Below, one piece after another: positions 1 to 32,372 of a stretch of 64,000 nt of DNA. The position numbers were made by a program, and so were the translations under genes. Origin of the DNA: Bugula neritina (lineage: Eukaryota > Bryozoa > Gymnolaemata > Cheilostomatida > Bugulidae); assembly GCA_964035545.1 (NCBI GenBank), contig OZ037767.1, positions 24,385,128 to 24,449,127 of the forward strand, read 5' to 3'. Below the pieces are notes generated by a model. The model did no database searches and was not told where the DNA came from. It saw nothing but the letters and a program-made list of their open reading frames with translations. Numbering within the stretch: position 1 is the stretch's first letter; each line of letters begins with the position of its first letter.

Positions 1-306
1 CCTACCCTGTAAATGAGAAATCTTACATGAGCATTATAGGCCTAACTGCAAGATATGAATGATATTCAGTATTATAATATTTTAAAGCATTAAGTTATTG
101 TTAAAGAACTGTTTACTGCTTGAAGAGAGTCATGTGTATTGACCAGTATCAATATATAGATTTGCAAATGGATAACTGAAGCACAATACAAAAATATACA
201 CCTGTCCTGCCTCTAAATATTATATCCTAATAACTACGTGTAAAGGTAATTTGCTGATCAGTGAATACACACTGTGCTACTATTTTACACTGAGAAATTT
301 TGTTAG

Positions 307-821
307 GTGATGCCAGTACCTGAAGATATTGAAGAGAAAAAGAAGACTCTTGCAGAAGAAATAAATACATGCTTAACATTTATTCAAAGTCTGTCAAAAC
401 CGGGATCTAAATTTATTTTTAGTGACAAGGTATGTATGATGTTGACATAAAGCACAGCACTTACAGAGTAGGTTTTAGTAAAGTCCCATAACTGATAATC
501 CCTACATGTATCTTACAGTACATTAGGTAAAATCATATATAAACTTAGCTTGTCTTTACTCCAATAAAATTTTGGGTTCGTTGAAAGATACCTGAGATTT
601 TCATATAAACTATTTTAAATTTCTGCTGATATTATGAATGCATATTGTAGATTTCAGTGGCAGACATTTTCTTGTTCACAATAATGGAGACTCAACGCCA
701 AGTCCTACCAGAGCTCAACTCTGATAATGAATGGTTCTTAAAAGTGTTTAATAATGTCAAGACAGATCCCAGAGTGCAAGAATACGTAAAACACAGAAAG
801 ACATCACCTCTCGGTGTATAA
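307..821 (+). CDS. Sigma-like glutathione S-transferase, C-terminal part (5' exons outside window)
   Basis: Two exons, 307-429 and 651-821, are joined in phase 0 by a GT-AG intron and end in TAA (819-821). The 97 codons encode the helical C-terminal domain of a cytosolic GST. The first exon has the EEKKKTLAEEINTCLTFIQS helix. The second has ISVADIFLF, matching the 'kiSvADi-lf' core (N-capping box region) of the GST C-domain, then NVKTDPRVQEYVKHR, the usual 'i-a-Y---R' end of sigma-class enzymes. Sigma GSTs conjugate glutathione to electrophiles, and some act as prostaglandin D synthases. The thioredoxin-fold N-domain with the glutathione site is not in the window, so catalytic residues cannot be checked. 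The acceptor at 305-306 shows that upstream exons exist. A possible poly(A) signal AATAAA is at 1473-1478. Class assignment is by resemblance. Confidence 0.8.
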
Positions 822-1486
822 TTTATTTACAGTTTAACGATATTGAAAAACAGATACTAATAGTAAATAACAGCATTTTTAGCTAAAATTTTTTAGTTGA
901 GTTCAATAGCTATATTAAAATTTTAGTCAAAATAATTGTGACAAAATTTCTAAAAATGAAGTAACAGATTTTCATAAAATGATAATTCAATTCTCTAACT
1001 CTGGCCAACCAAATGTACCACAACAAATGTCACACTCACTAAAGCAAATTGATGATTTGTATTTATTCAATCACAATTGAGCTCAGTGAGTCTGTATTTC
1101 AATATTTAAAAAGTGTGGCAGGTACAAGACCATTATACTCCTCAGTGCATATTGTGCTCATCACATAGAAATTATCTCCCCATTTTTTATATTTTTCAAA
1201 CATGAGGCTTTCATGGTTGAATTAGATACAGGCATGCATGCACATGATCTTTAAGAGAACAGAAGAGTACTAAGTTTTCTAGATGCATATGCTAAAGCTA
1301 ATGACGCAGTTGTAACTGTTACTCCAAAGATGCAGCGTTTGCATTTGCATTTAAATTGCAGTGCCGGCCAGTAAAATCAAAGTGACCAATCTAAATGATT
1401 CTTTATAACATAGTTGAGATAATCAATGACAGACCAATTATTTAAATTGTAGCATTTTTCCGAATTGCAAGAAATAAACAATGTTA
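822..1486. other. Convergent intergenic region, GST/MED30
   Basis: This AT-rich sequence between two convergent stops must hold both 3' UTRs. Apart from an AATAAA at 1473-1478 I see no coding signal or repeat. Confidence 0.5.
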
Positions 1487-3711
1487 TTAGGGTTTGCTAT
1501 TTTTTAAAGACATCGTCGTGTTGATCTCCCACAGCAGATTCCGAAGCTGGTCTATAATCTCCTTTAATTGCACATTCTTCATTTTTAGTTGCTGCAAAAT
1601 TAAACATTACTAAAATACATCTTGCATTACATGAAAAGCCAACTCCAATATTATTCATCAAATATGCTTCAAATTAGACAAATATTCTGCTTCCGTACAC
1701 TTATTCACTACATGGCTAGTACAACTGGTGGCTAAAATAATCACGAGTAGTACTAGTATAATTGCATGTCATAGTGAGAATAGAGCAAGATGGCAAACTA
1801 TGCCACAGGTCATAGGTAATCACTAAGCTATCTGCCATATCTAACACAAACAGCCCATAAGTTTACCTCTGTCAGAGCCAAATGCTCTGCCAGTACTATT
1901 TTGTAGGATTCACTTTGACTATCTACTTCCATGGAACCCTCTGCTTTATCAGAGGTCGGTCTTTCATCAACAAACGGTATCAAGTCCTGAAACATGCAGT
2001 TACTTGGTTGATTCAAACAAATCAACTACCAGCACTGTTTCTGCAGATGATTTAGTATCATTGCACAGGTACCGTTAATGAAAATTCCTGATTCTGATAT
2101 TAAAATAATCTCGAAAATATGAATAAGAACTTCAAAAAGTCCCTAATATGAATATTAAACAAACTGTAGTAGCAAAGGGCATTTTTTACCAGCTTTTGTA
2201 AAATAATATCTTTTTGAATTGACATTTGCATACTTTAGGCTTGTTTCACAAATTATTCACTCTAAATCCAACATGATGTGCAGTTAGTAAAATAATAAAT
2301 GTCAGGGACCGGTTTTGTCCAGAACTTTAGTCACTAAAGACAACATAAATGTGTCAAGACATCCACTATTATAAAACTAGATGAATGATAATAAAAAGGA
2401 TCTCAGAAAAAAATGTGTCGCTTTTCCAGGCCAATAAAAAAGATGTGAAAATTGGTTTAATAAAGTATTATATTGAAACTATATATCATTCTTGCTAATA
2501 GTGTTGGAGTCTAGTAGCCGCAACTACGCAATGTAATTAGAGAGGTAAAAAATAATTTAAAGGTTATTTTCTATCAAAATATACCAACAGCATTTTCGAG
2601 AAAATTCAGCTTATGTTAATGATTGCAGTCATCACCATTGGCTAAAGAAACGTGTGTCTTTGTTGCAGATACTAGTACTAGCAAGTGGGACTTGCGCACA
2701 TGTTAAGTACCTTAGCAGGTCTCAAGTCCATGGCCTGACTAACGTTCTCTACTGTGTTGTACACAACTTTCAGTCGCCTAAAGTGATCAATCACAGTTTT
2801 AAGAGATTCCTGTAGATTTTTCTTTCTATCATTGTACGTAGCATGATTGGTTGCCAGGTGATTTGGCAACTGCAACATAAAAACATGTATTAAAATAATA
2901 GCAAGTCTTGCAGAGTCAACAGTGAACAACTATATAGAGTCTCCTCTACTGTAAGTAATAATTCCAGCATATATCAAAATAAATGAGTGCATCATTTACC
3001 TTTTGCTAGATAATTATACTGTAATAAAATAAAGAAAAACGGGGTTTGATAATTTACAGAAAAAAAAACAATTGGGTGCCGTAAGTGACATTTTTAAAAA
3101 ATCTTAGCGCACCATGTTGAACCACCTAACTAAGTAAAAGCAAATTCTTTGTAAAGATGTCAGTAAGGTGAAGTATGCCACAAATTTAGCTAGAAACAGA
3201 AGTGTAGTGTAATATGGTGTATTTCTCTTTATTTAAACTTACAGATATTATACATTTTACTTTGGAGTGAGTTCAATTTTTCCCTCGTAACTTGGTAAAG
3301 CTGGGAAAGCACACAACATGAATAGTTGGATAAGTTGAGAATGTCATGAGACTAGATGGCAGGTGACTTATAACTACAACTTACAAAAAGCTATCTAAAA
3401 ATATGTAGAACTGGGTCTATGAGGGTAATATCGAGATTGCTTACTTGAGTTCCTTTGAGATTTTGGAAAACATCGGCTGCTTTCTGAACTATTTCATGTA
3501 CAAAATCCTGACCAAGTCTGCAATGTCTTGCGAGATTGAGGTCTTTATTTTGTTCACCGATATTAGTTTCAGTAGATGACTGACTTTGTAGAGAGTTCAA
3601 TGCTATACTACGAGCACCAGGTGAAAACAGTGGTGAGTTTCCTGGTTGCTGGTGAGATGACAAATCCCCAAAACTAGAGGATATTTTTGGTTTTCCAACA
3701 TTGTGTTGCAT
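1487..3711 (-). CDS. MED30: Mediator complex subunit 30
   Basis: Four exons, 3445-3711, 2711-2869, 1867-1986 and 1487-1591, all joined in phase 0, encode 216 residues. MED30 is a small metazoan head-module subunit of Mediator, the nuclear coactivator that bridges transcription factors and RNA polymerase II. A variable Ser/Gln-rich N-terminus (about 60 residues) precedes the conserved core: CRLGQDFVHEIVQKAADVFQ, then LPNHLATN and HFRRLKVVYNTV, then LIPFVDE, and a C-terminal coiled coil containing IIDQLRNLLWEINTTM. Order and spacing follow human MED30 (178 aa); the extra length is in the N-terminal extension. The start is the ATG at 3709-3711, the first Met of the exon, with no acceptor needed upstream. 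The gene converges on the GST gene, and its stop (1487-1489) lies 665 bp from the GST stop. Confidence 0.93.
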
Positions 3712-6214
3712 GATCGCAAAAACTAAAAAAGTAGCAATATAATTACTAATTGTAATACCAAGTCTAATATAAATACTAATAGTAGTCTTATAGTCACAGC
3801 ACTAAATGGTAATTATAAACATTGTGACAAAACATCTCAATGCGTTTCAAGTAGGTCAACTAGGTTTAGTGACTTCATCAAAAACAGTTTTGCAATTTTG
3901 CATGATTATAATATAAATTATTTCAAGCATAAAAGTAAATTAAAAAATGATGACATCACTTACTAAATATAAAATGTTACAAATGAATTTGAGTATGATA
4001 ATAATGACTAAATCTAATAAAGTTAAACTGTTAGTGTAATGAATATTTATACTACCTGGTCATAGTCACATAATAATAATCATGATGATTATCACTATGA
4101 ATGATATTGATAATCATAATGATAAATTGACATTTGACTATTGGTTGTAATTGTAACAATAATTATAATATTATCAATATCATAACAAAAATATTAGTAT
4201 TACTATTAGTATTATTATTATATTTAAAATTTGTAGTAATAAATAGCATTCACACTGCCCTTATACTTATAGACTACACTTACATTGATAGTTATAAGTA
4301 TAACTATAACTATAAATATAAAATGAAGATTAAGATTTTCACTTCAACTTCAAGTTACTAAATTGAAGTGAAAATCTTAAAGTTAATCAAATCTAACTTA
4401 GTTAGATAACATTATAAGACTGCAAACATAAAAATTACTATTATAACTAAAAACAGCAAAAAATACGACAATTGTTTAATTAGCCAAATAAATTATCACA
4501 ATAATAATCACTAAAGTAATAAATATTGCCAAAAATTCGATTTTAATGTAAACTTACGGCTGCAGTTATTGGAAAAAGACGAGAACTTTATTTTTATTTA
4601 TTGGGATCTTTAAATACTGGTTAATTATTCGGTATTACGAAAATACGCAGAATTAAAGTAATATGTCGAAGTTGTCAGATCCAAAAATTTTGATTTATTA
4701 ATGAAATAAAATTAAACTTAATTTAAAAAAAATTCAATATAAATATCTGAATTTATAAACGCTTTTCTAAACTATCTTTTCTTTTCTGATTTACAATAGT
4801 ATGATAATGATAATCATACAGAATCATCTGCTCTTACCATTAGACATGAGAAATAAAAATTTCTTTCAATACAGATAAAATCATTTTTAGATTTGAAAAC
4901 TCTTATTTACAAAGATCTGACTAATTTTCCACCTTTTTAAGTTTTAAATAGAATTACATGGTTATTTTGAAAATATATGACTATTTAAATCTATATGATA
5001 TTAGGTAACACAACATAGATAGATTTCCAAGTTTAATTTGGGGAATACTTTAGTTTTATACACTACACACATGCATGCATGCACACACATACACATAATA
5101 TACAACTTATAGCATTTGTCACAATAAAAATATGATTTGAAACCTTGAAGGTGTATTTTACTATGTTTGATTCTGGTTTTGAATAGTTAACTATAAATAA
5201 AATATTTTCCTATCAATATTATTTTTAACAGCTGTTTATATGTGTTTACATTGATGTAAATGCAGAATATGCATAATTTATGTTTCTTGCACTTGTCTTA
5301 ATTATATCAAGATGTTTTTTGTAAGATCAGACATGTTCTTCGTAATTTACCTTCACAGACATCTTGCTCAATAAAAGAGGTTGGAATTTTCATACAAAAA
5401 ATCTAGAAATTATCCAATTTACATAATCTATCAGTTAGTATGTTTGAATTATTGTGCTGGATTACATCAGCTCATTATATAATTATAATGTCAAGCCCGT
5501 TGCTAGTTCTTATTCCTAGAAAATTCCACAATGGTGACTGCTGATGTTTGACTAGAACATTAAAACTATGACCATTTGCATTGTATAGTAAACCTGTAGA
5601 ACTCTGTTAATACATTATACTGTTAGCTGATACCATCAGATAATTCTAAGCTTCAACACTTATTCACAGCTGCTTCTTTGGGGGAGTATAATTATCATTA
5701 AGTGCTGAGTGAAAAGTTACTGTCTAGTTTAACTTTATTATAAGTATGTTTGCTAATTTATTATCTAGAAAGTGATAGTTTAAAGTAACTAATAATCTTA
5801 TAATTATTATACATCATAGAAAAATTTTCCAACAAAGCAATAAAATACGTATATATATTAATTAAAAATATAGTTTCTTTTATGCAACTCAGTGCATGTG
5901 TATATCTAGTCATTTTATATAGAATCAAATAGCTTTTGTCATAAGACAGCTCTAGTACCATGATAATCTCATATTTAACAAAAACTTGATTGTTGTGCCT
6001 TATTAAGGCATGTATATATAATTATAGTGCATATCTTAAGGCATAATTATAATATCACACAGAAATACTGTGATAAATATTGTATTTGCTACATAATGTT
6101 TCAATGTATATTTTTATATCATTAGTATTAAAGCATCCAATGTAATATTATATGATATATTATGTAGTCATGCAATATACATATTAGACACAATTTCCTT
6201 GGCAAATATGAAAG
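3712..6214. other. Intergenic, low-complexity AT-rich DNA
   Basis: This region lies between the MED30 start and the glutamate receptor stop. It contains runs of imperfect ATA/AAT and ATC trinucleotide repeats (about 4060-4330) and a hairpin at 4330-4380 with perfect 18-bp arms (TTAAGATTTTCACTTCAA and its complement, 15-bp loop). Short open frames here have repeat-like composition and no recognisable protein. The stretch up to 6214 should include the receptor 3' UTR. Confidence 0.5.
4330..4380. repeat. Hairpin with perfect 18-bp arms
   Basis: The left arm 4330-4347 (TTAAGATTTTCACTTCAA) is exactly complementary to the right arm 4363-4380, around a 15-base loop. It may be a small fold-back element or a remnant of one. 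No target duplication was identified. Confidence 0.75.
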
Positions 6215-26687
<20,473 letters not shown>

Positions 26688-29328
26688 TTTATATAATCTA
26701 CAGGTGTAAGTGCTGCTGATGGCAGGTAATCTTAGTAGCTAATGAGTTTAGGAACATCTCTAACCCTCTCACTCTTTAAACAATGTATAGCCTGTGGCCC
26801 ATCAACATGAGGTCATTTGAGTGTATTGCTAGGTTTGTATAGTGCTGTTTTTGGAATCCAAGTCTATGGCAATGTGCTATAATACCCGTATTAATTATTA
26901 TCAGAAGTACGATTATTAATTAGCCAATTTATGGCTTGCTACATGCAGAAAAATATTATAACATCCAATTACATATCAAGCTGTTAAATAGAAAAATTCT
27001 GCTGCATGTACTACACATATTTAGCCTTAGAGTTAATGACTCTGATTTATTCAAGGAAAAGCCAAAGTAATTTCCATCGAAGATTAGCAGTTTATAAATA
27101 TTTTCCAGCAGTAAGCATTCAGTTTTAATAATACATAAAGCAGTTTTGCGTCATGTTATTCAAATTTTAATTGAAAATTAGACAATTAATGCAGATATAA
27201 AGTTTCATCAAATTGATGACAGTACTTCAGTATGCAATAAATTTATGCATGTAGGACATCTCATTTCAGATTATATGAAATACATCTAAATTATGAAATC
27301 TCAATTATTAAAACAAGTATTGAATCAATTATTAATATACAAAGTTAGCCAATTTATCAATATATGTAATACATATTACCACCATTATTAAACAATGCGC
27401 GAAATATATTATTTTAGCAACTAATATTTTCGAAAAGTTATGCTTATGGATGTATAAGTTTATGTGACTAGAATTTGTTTATGATTTGTGCAAAATTCAT
27501 GGATATGTTGGAGATAGACAAAGCTCAGCCAATTATAAAACAGATAGAAAGTAGTTATATGATTAATTAATAAAACAACTTTTAAATGATTGATAGTTTG
27601 TATCTGTTGTGCAGCTTGTGTGCAGCATCTTCAACACTTTATAACACAAGGTATAACATAAAAATTTATAGCAAAATATGAAATGCCAGATACTATTTGC
27701 TAATTGTGTTGCTTAAATTAAGCTATGATAAACAGAAAAGTTAGTAATTATTTGTGTGTGTGTGTGTTTGTGCGCGTGTGTGTGTGAGTGTGTGAGTGTG
27801 TGAGTGTGAGTGTGCGTGTGTGTGCGTGTGTGTGCGTGTGTGTGCGTGTGTGTGCGTATGTGTGCGTGTGTGTGCGTGTGTGTGCGTGTGTGTGCGTGTG
27901 TGTGTGTGTGTGCGTGTGTGTGCGTGTGTGTGTGTGTGTGAGTGTGTAAGTGTATGTGTTTGCGTTTGTGGCTGTGGCTGTGGCTGTGGTTGTGGTTGTT
28001 TTACTTCACACTATTTCTGCAGATTGTGTGCAGCAGCTCAGCTATGAGTCATGTTAGTACAAGATCCCCTGAGAGTCATTTAATTCATGTAAATTGAAAA
28101 TCATGTTTGGAGAGTGCTTGGCTTGGCTTGTGAATCATTTGTCTATTTGTTGCGCTTTAACCTGTTGCGGTTTTATAGTGCATATGAGCAGCTGGAAAAC
28201 ATTCTATAAATTAGCTTGTTCATGTATCTCCTGAAATTATTAAGACGTTACAATAATCAATGTACAATACTCAGCATATTATAAGTATCATTATGCTGTA
28301 TACTGTTTATGTAAAAGTTAGTTTAACATGCAGTATGTATCATTGGGTTGCACATGAGCATTACAGCTTGTTTGATGCTATGGATATTGTGATAATTTTA
28401 ACTTTACCTCAATTTGTCTCAATTTTTCATCAAATTATATATTAAACTGATAATACAACTTTACATCCCTTACTTGGATACATGTGGAAGATATAATTAG
28501 TATTGTTTTTTTGCAATTATATATTATTGATTTTATTACAGGCGTCTTGGTAAATGCTTTGTTTTAATAATAATTTCATAAAGCAATAAGCTGCTATCTA
28601 ATGCTAATTATGCTTTTTAAACAACTATTTGCTCAAACTGCAAATTAAAGATATATCACAGTCATATCATCTAAAGCAAAAATATTTTAAAATGTGCAAG
28701 ATATGTACATAAAGTTATAAGCAGATAAATTCACAACATCACAGAGTCAATTCTCCTAATTATAAAATAGTTCAATCCAGTTACAATACTTACAGAGGAT
28801 AAGAAATAATTATACAATAAAAGAGCACAGCTGTACTCTGTTAGTTATATAAATTTACTCTATGTTGTTATTACTAATTAATATGCATAGCTTCTATAGC
28901 AACAGATTAAGTGACATGTAATTTAGAATGGCTTACTCTACTTGGCTTACCATCAGCACACGTTATAATAATAATATTATTATTATGCATTGCTTTTACA
29001 GGCGAGTGATATAGTTGGAGTAGAAGTTGTCTTTTCATTCTGTGATTAGTTACTGCCATTGTTCTCAAAAAGAGGAACTTGGCGAATGAATTACGCTGTA
29101 GTACTAAATGGCGAGTCGAGTTTCTTTTAACGTAAATATATAATATCCTTTCGTCTATTAGTTGAATCAGTTTAGTGAGCCAATAACATTTGGTCTCATG
29201 TACTGCATAGCAACTCACTTGTAAACAGCGTTTCAATGCTTCAGACACAAGTTAATGCCTTGTATTTGTAGTGTACTTACAGTGTTAGCTTTTATTCGAT
29301 AAAAGGGTAATTTGTTATAAAACTTAAA
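26688..29328. other. Divergent intergenic region, glutamate receptor/DNAJB13
   Basis: The two genes are transcribed away from each other, so promoters of both should lie here. Besides the (TG)n block at 27752-27999 it is AT-rich. The open frame on the minus strand at 28907-29248 has no family resemblance, and I do not call it a gene. Confidence 0.5.
27752..27999. repeat. (TG)n/(TGTGCG)n microsatellite
   Basis: TG dinucleotides alternate with regular TGTGCG and TGTGAG units and end in GGCTGTGGCTGTGG repeats. The strand asymmetry and alternating purine-pyrimidine pattern are compatible with Z-DNA. Confidence 0.95.
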
Positions 29329-31945
29329 ATGGGACAAGATTATTATTTGGTACTGTCTCTTACACGAAGTGCTGACGACGAATTAATTAAAAAAGCGTAA
29401 GTATTTTCACTTGAATTATTCATCATACGTGAAATCATTTTTTTATCATTTTGATTACTGATTATTGTAGTTGTACTAGCACTCTAGCAGTTGTCAACGG
29501 TGATTAAATGACTATAAAATATCATTAGTACATATTGTAAAACTATTTTAACGCATTTAAATAAAATCTGATCGAAAGACTAGTTTTGATAAAGTAAGAA
29601 TGAAAAATTGTTGGGAATAAGAATGGTCAAAGACTCAGAATGACTCGATCAAAATTGTATTTATGTGCAATCATAATAATAGCTAATGAATTTTTAGCAT
29701 GAGAATTATCAATATTTATTTAACATTTTATTGTGAAAATATGAGTATCACAAAGTATAGAGTTTTTGAAGAACCTGTAATGTTAGTTATTATATAGTTT
29801 TTATTTTTTTACAACCAATTTTTACACAGATACAGGAAGCTAGCACTAAAATTTCACCCTGAAAAAAATCCTGGAGACCAAAATAGTCAAGAAAAGTTTA
29901 AACACATTGCTGAAGCTTATGACGTCTTAAGCGATCCAAGGAAGCGAGCAGTGTATGATCAGTTTGGAGAAGAGGGTTTAAAAGGTAAGGATCTCAATGA
30001 TAGGCTGCTGATTTGTTGTTAGCCTAAATTTAAGATAAATCTATTATTATTTTGAGAAACATTTAATTTATTAAGCTTGCAATAATTTAGGTGGAGTTCC
30101 AAAAAGCAGTGTAGAAGCTGGAGCATGGACACACGGTTACACCTTCCATGGAGATGCTGAAAAAATATTCCGAGACTTCTTTGGTGGAAGCAACCCTTTT
30201 CAAGGTAATAATTGTTTTATTAAAAATTCTAACTTCTATTAATTAAAAAACATGGGCCATCAAAATTTCAAGTTATTGTAACAAATCCTTGTAGAGTTTT
30301 ATGATCGAGTTGATGGAGACATGAGCATGAGTTTTGGTGGACTCTATGGCCGGGGTCGTAGGAAGCAGGATCAGTCAATTGAAAGAGATCTTGCACTTTC
30401 CTTAGAAGAAGTTTATCATGGCTGTACAAAGAAAATGAAGGTATATCAAGCCCAGAGCATTGCTATAGAATCCTTATGTTACTTTCACTGTTTTTAACAG
30501 AAGAAAACGTTTAGTAGACTGCTAAGCCATAATTGTTCTATTGATTTGAAACTAAAATATCATTATATTTTGGCCAGTAAAACTAAAACAAAAGTGTCAG
30601 ATATAGAGTAAAAAGTACTGGTGTAGTTTTGATAATTAAATAAGTAATTTACTTAAACATAATGATTTTATTCAGATCTCTAGAAGAGTTATGAATGATG
30701 ATGGACACACGTCTAGTATTAGAGACAAGATTCTCACAATTACAGTAAAGAAAGGGTGGAAGCCAGGAACTAGAATTACTTTCCCTGAGGAAGGGGATCA
30801 GGGACCTAACAATGTACCAGGTAGTGTCTTCTTAACATATGCAGTTTAGTGTGGTTATACTTGTTCACTACTTTTCTGAAATCACATGTTAAAACTATAC
30901 ACTATTTTTCTTTATAACATTTTAAATATGTAGAACATATATGCATACATATATGTATATATTACTAATACAATTTTGCTGATCCTAAGTTTGAGTCACG
31001 ATTTTAATTCATAAAATTTTACTAACAAAACTTATATAGCTTACTTAACATTAGTTTATATGTTTTAGCTGACATTGTGTTCATCGTAAAAGACAAGCCT
31101 CATGCAAGATTTAGGCGAGAAGGAATTGACTTGATATACACAGCAAAGATTCCTCTAGGTAAAGCGTTGACAGGGTGCATGGTAGAGGTACTCACTCTGG
31201 ACGAGAGAATCATCAACATACCAGTGAATGACATAGTACAGTAAGTAATATATATTACAGTATGCACTGTATATGATATAGTACAGTAAGTAATATATAT
31301 TACAGTATGCACTGTATATGATATAGTACAGTAAGTAATATATACTGCAGTATGCACTGTATATGGTATAGTACATTGAGTAATATATATTACACTCTAT
31401 GTTGTATATATACACTGTTATATTGAAAGTTATCACCAAGACAACTGTGGCGTAGCAAAGTTTTATACGTGTAGTTCAGTTGTTGATAGAATTCGAGGGA
31501 ATAATATTTCAACTTTGCATTAGCTACATTTTTAAGTATTCAGTTCTACTCTAGTTTATTATGTTCCATGTATTGTCAATTAATGCAACTCCCAATAACT
31601 GTGCTGTCGATCAGGATAAAGACATCGGCCTGTATCTATATGAATATCTAAAAAAATTTTAAAAGATTCATTGCATGGTTTTGATCATTTGCTATATGAT
31701 ATTGAAGTATAGTTGAACCCTCAAAGTTTCATAGCTAGGTTTTTGTATACAAAAATATACACCATTAACTGAAAATGTTGTCTTTTATTTTCAGCCATGG
31801 ATACACAAAGGAAGTTGCTGGCGAAGGAATGCCGGTATCAGGAGAGCCTGGAGTAAAAGGAAACCTTATTATTGAGTTTGATATTCAGTTCCCTCAGGCA
31901 CTGACGCCAGAAAAGAAGCATCTCATCAAAAGAGCTTTGTTATAA
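29329..31945 (+). CDS. DNAJB13: DnaJ homolog subfamily B member 13 (axonemal radial-spoke protein)
   Basis: Exons 29329-29396, 29830-29984, 30091-30204, 30295-30440, 30676-30820, 31069-31240 and 31795-31945 encode 316 residues, the same length as the human protein. The start MGQDYY is typical of DNAJB13. A J domain (1-70) is followed by a short linker with [19 protein letters not shown], then the two beta-barrel client domains ([38 protein letters not shown]) and the C-terminal dimerisation end. The catalytic HPD of J domains is HPE here (H32-P33-E34), so Hsp70 ATPase stimulation is doubtful. Vertebrate DNAJB13 also lacks HPD (HPL). The protein is known as a radial-spoke component of motile cilia and sperm flagella (Chlamydomonas RSP16). 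The exon 6 donor lies at the start of a 45-bp tandem repeat. A poly(A) signal AATAAA is at 32212-32217. Confidence 0.95.
31228..31407. repeat. 45-bp tandem repeat carrying the DNAJB13 exon 6 donor
   Basis: Four units start at 31228, 31273, 31318 and 31363. Units 1-3 hold ATGAYATAGTACA|GTAAGTAAT; unit 4 is degenerate. Unit 1 contains the last 13 coding bases of exon 6 and the true donor (31241). Units 2 and 3 carry perfect donor copies at 31286 and 31331. Confidence 0.92.
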
Positions 31946-32372
31946 GCAGCATAGTTTGTGAAGTCAACCTAACACACATGTATTCATTAGGACTATAAAC
32001 TCAATATGATAGTTCATGATGAGATGGTTTGTTAGCTGTTAGCTAATGAATTACAGGATATGATGTATTATACGCTACTGTAACAAACTCTGTTATGTGC
32101 TTCAAGACTTTGAAGATGTTTGTAAAATGAATCATTCTAAAAATACATTTTCTGAAAATATTATAATACTTGTTATGTATACAGTAAATATATTTTAATA
32201 TATAAATTTTAAATAAAATACAATTAATTTAAATATATTATTATATGATATAAAACATATAACTATAAAATAAACAAATTACAAAACCATCTGTTTTATG
32301 GTATATTATAGCATTATGTACATAAGCTGCTTTGTTGAAAAAAACATTATAGGCAGACAAAAAGATTGAAAA
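31946..32372. other. Convergent 3' region, DNAJB13/ankyrin gene
   Basis: AT-rich sequence between two facing stop codons. It holds AATAAA at 32212-32217 for DNAJB13. Nothing else was recognised. Confidence 0.5.

Noticed and set aside
27796-28047. Cys/Val-rich plus-strand ORF
   Set aside because: Translation of the (TG)n/(TGTGCG)n microsatellite.
28907-29248. 113-codon minus-strand ORF upstream of DNAJB13
   Set aside because: No recognisable family, composition typical of chance, and no splice or promoter context. It overlaps the expected DNAJB13 promoter.
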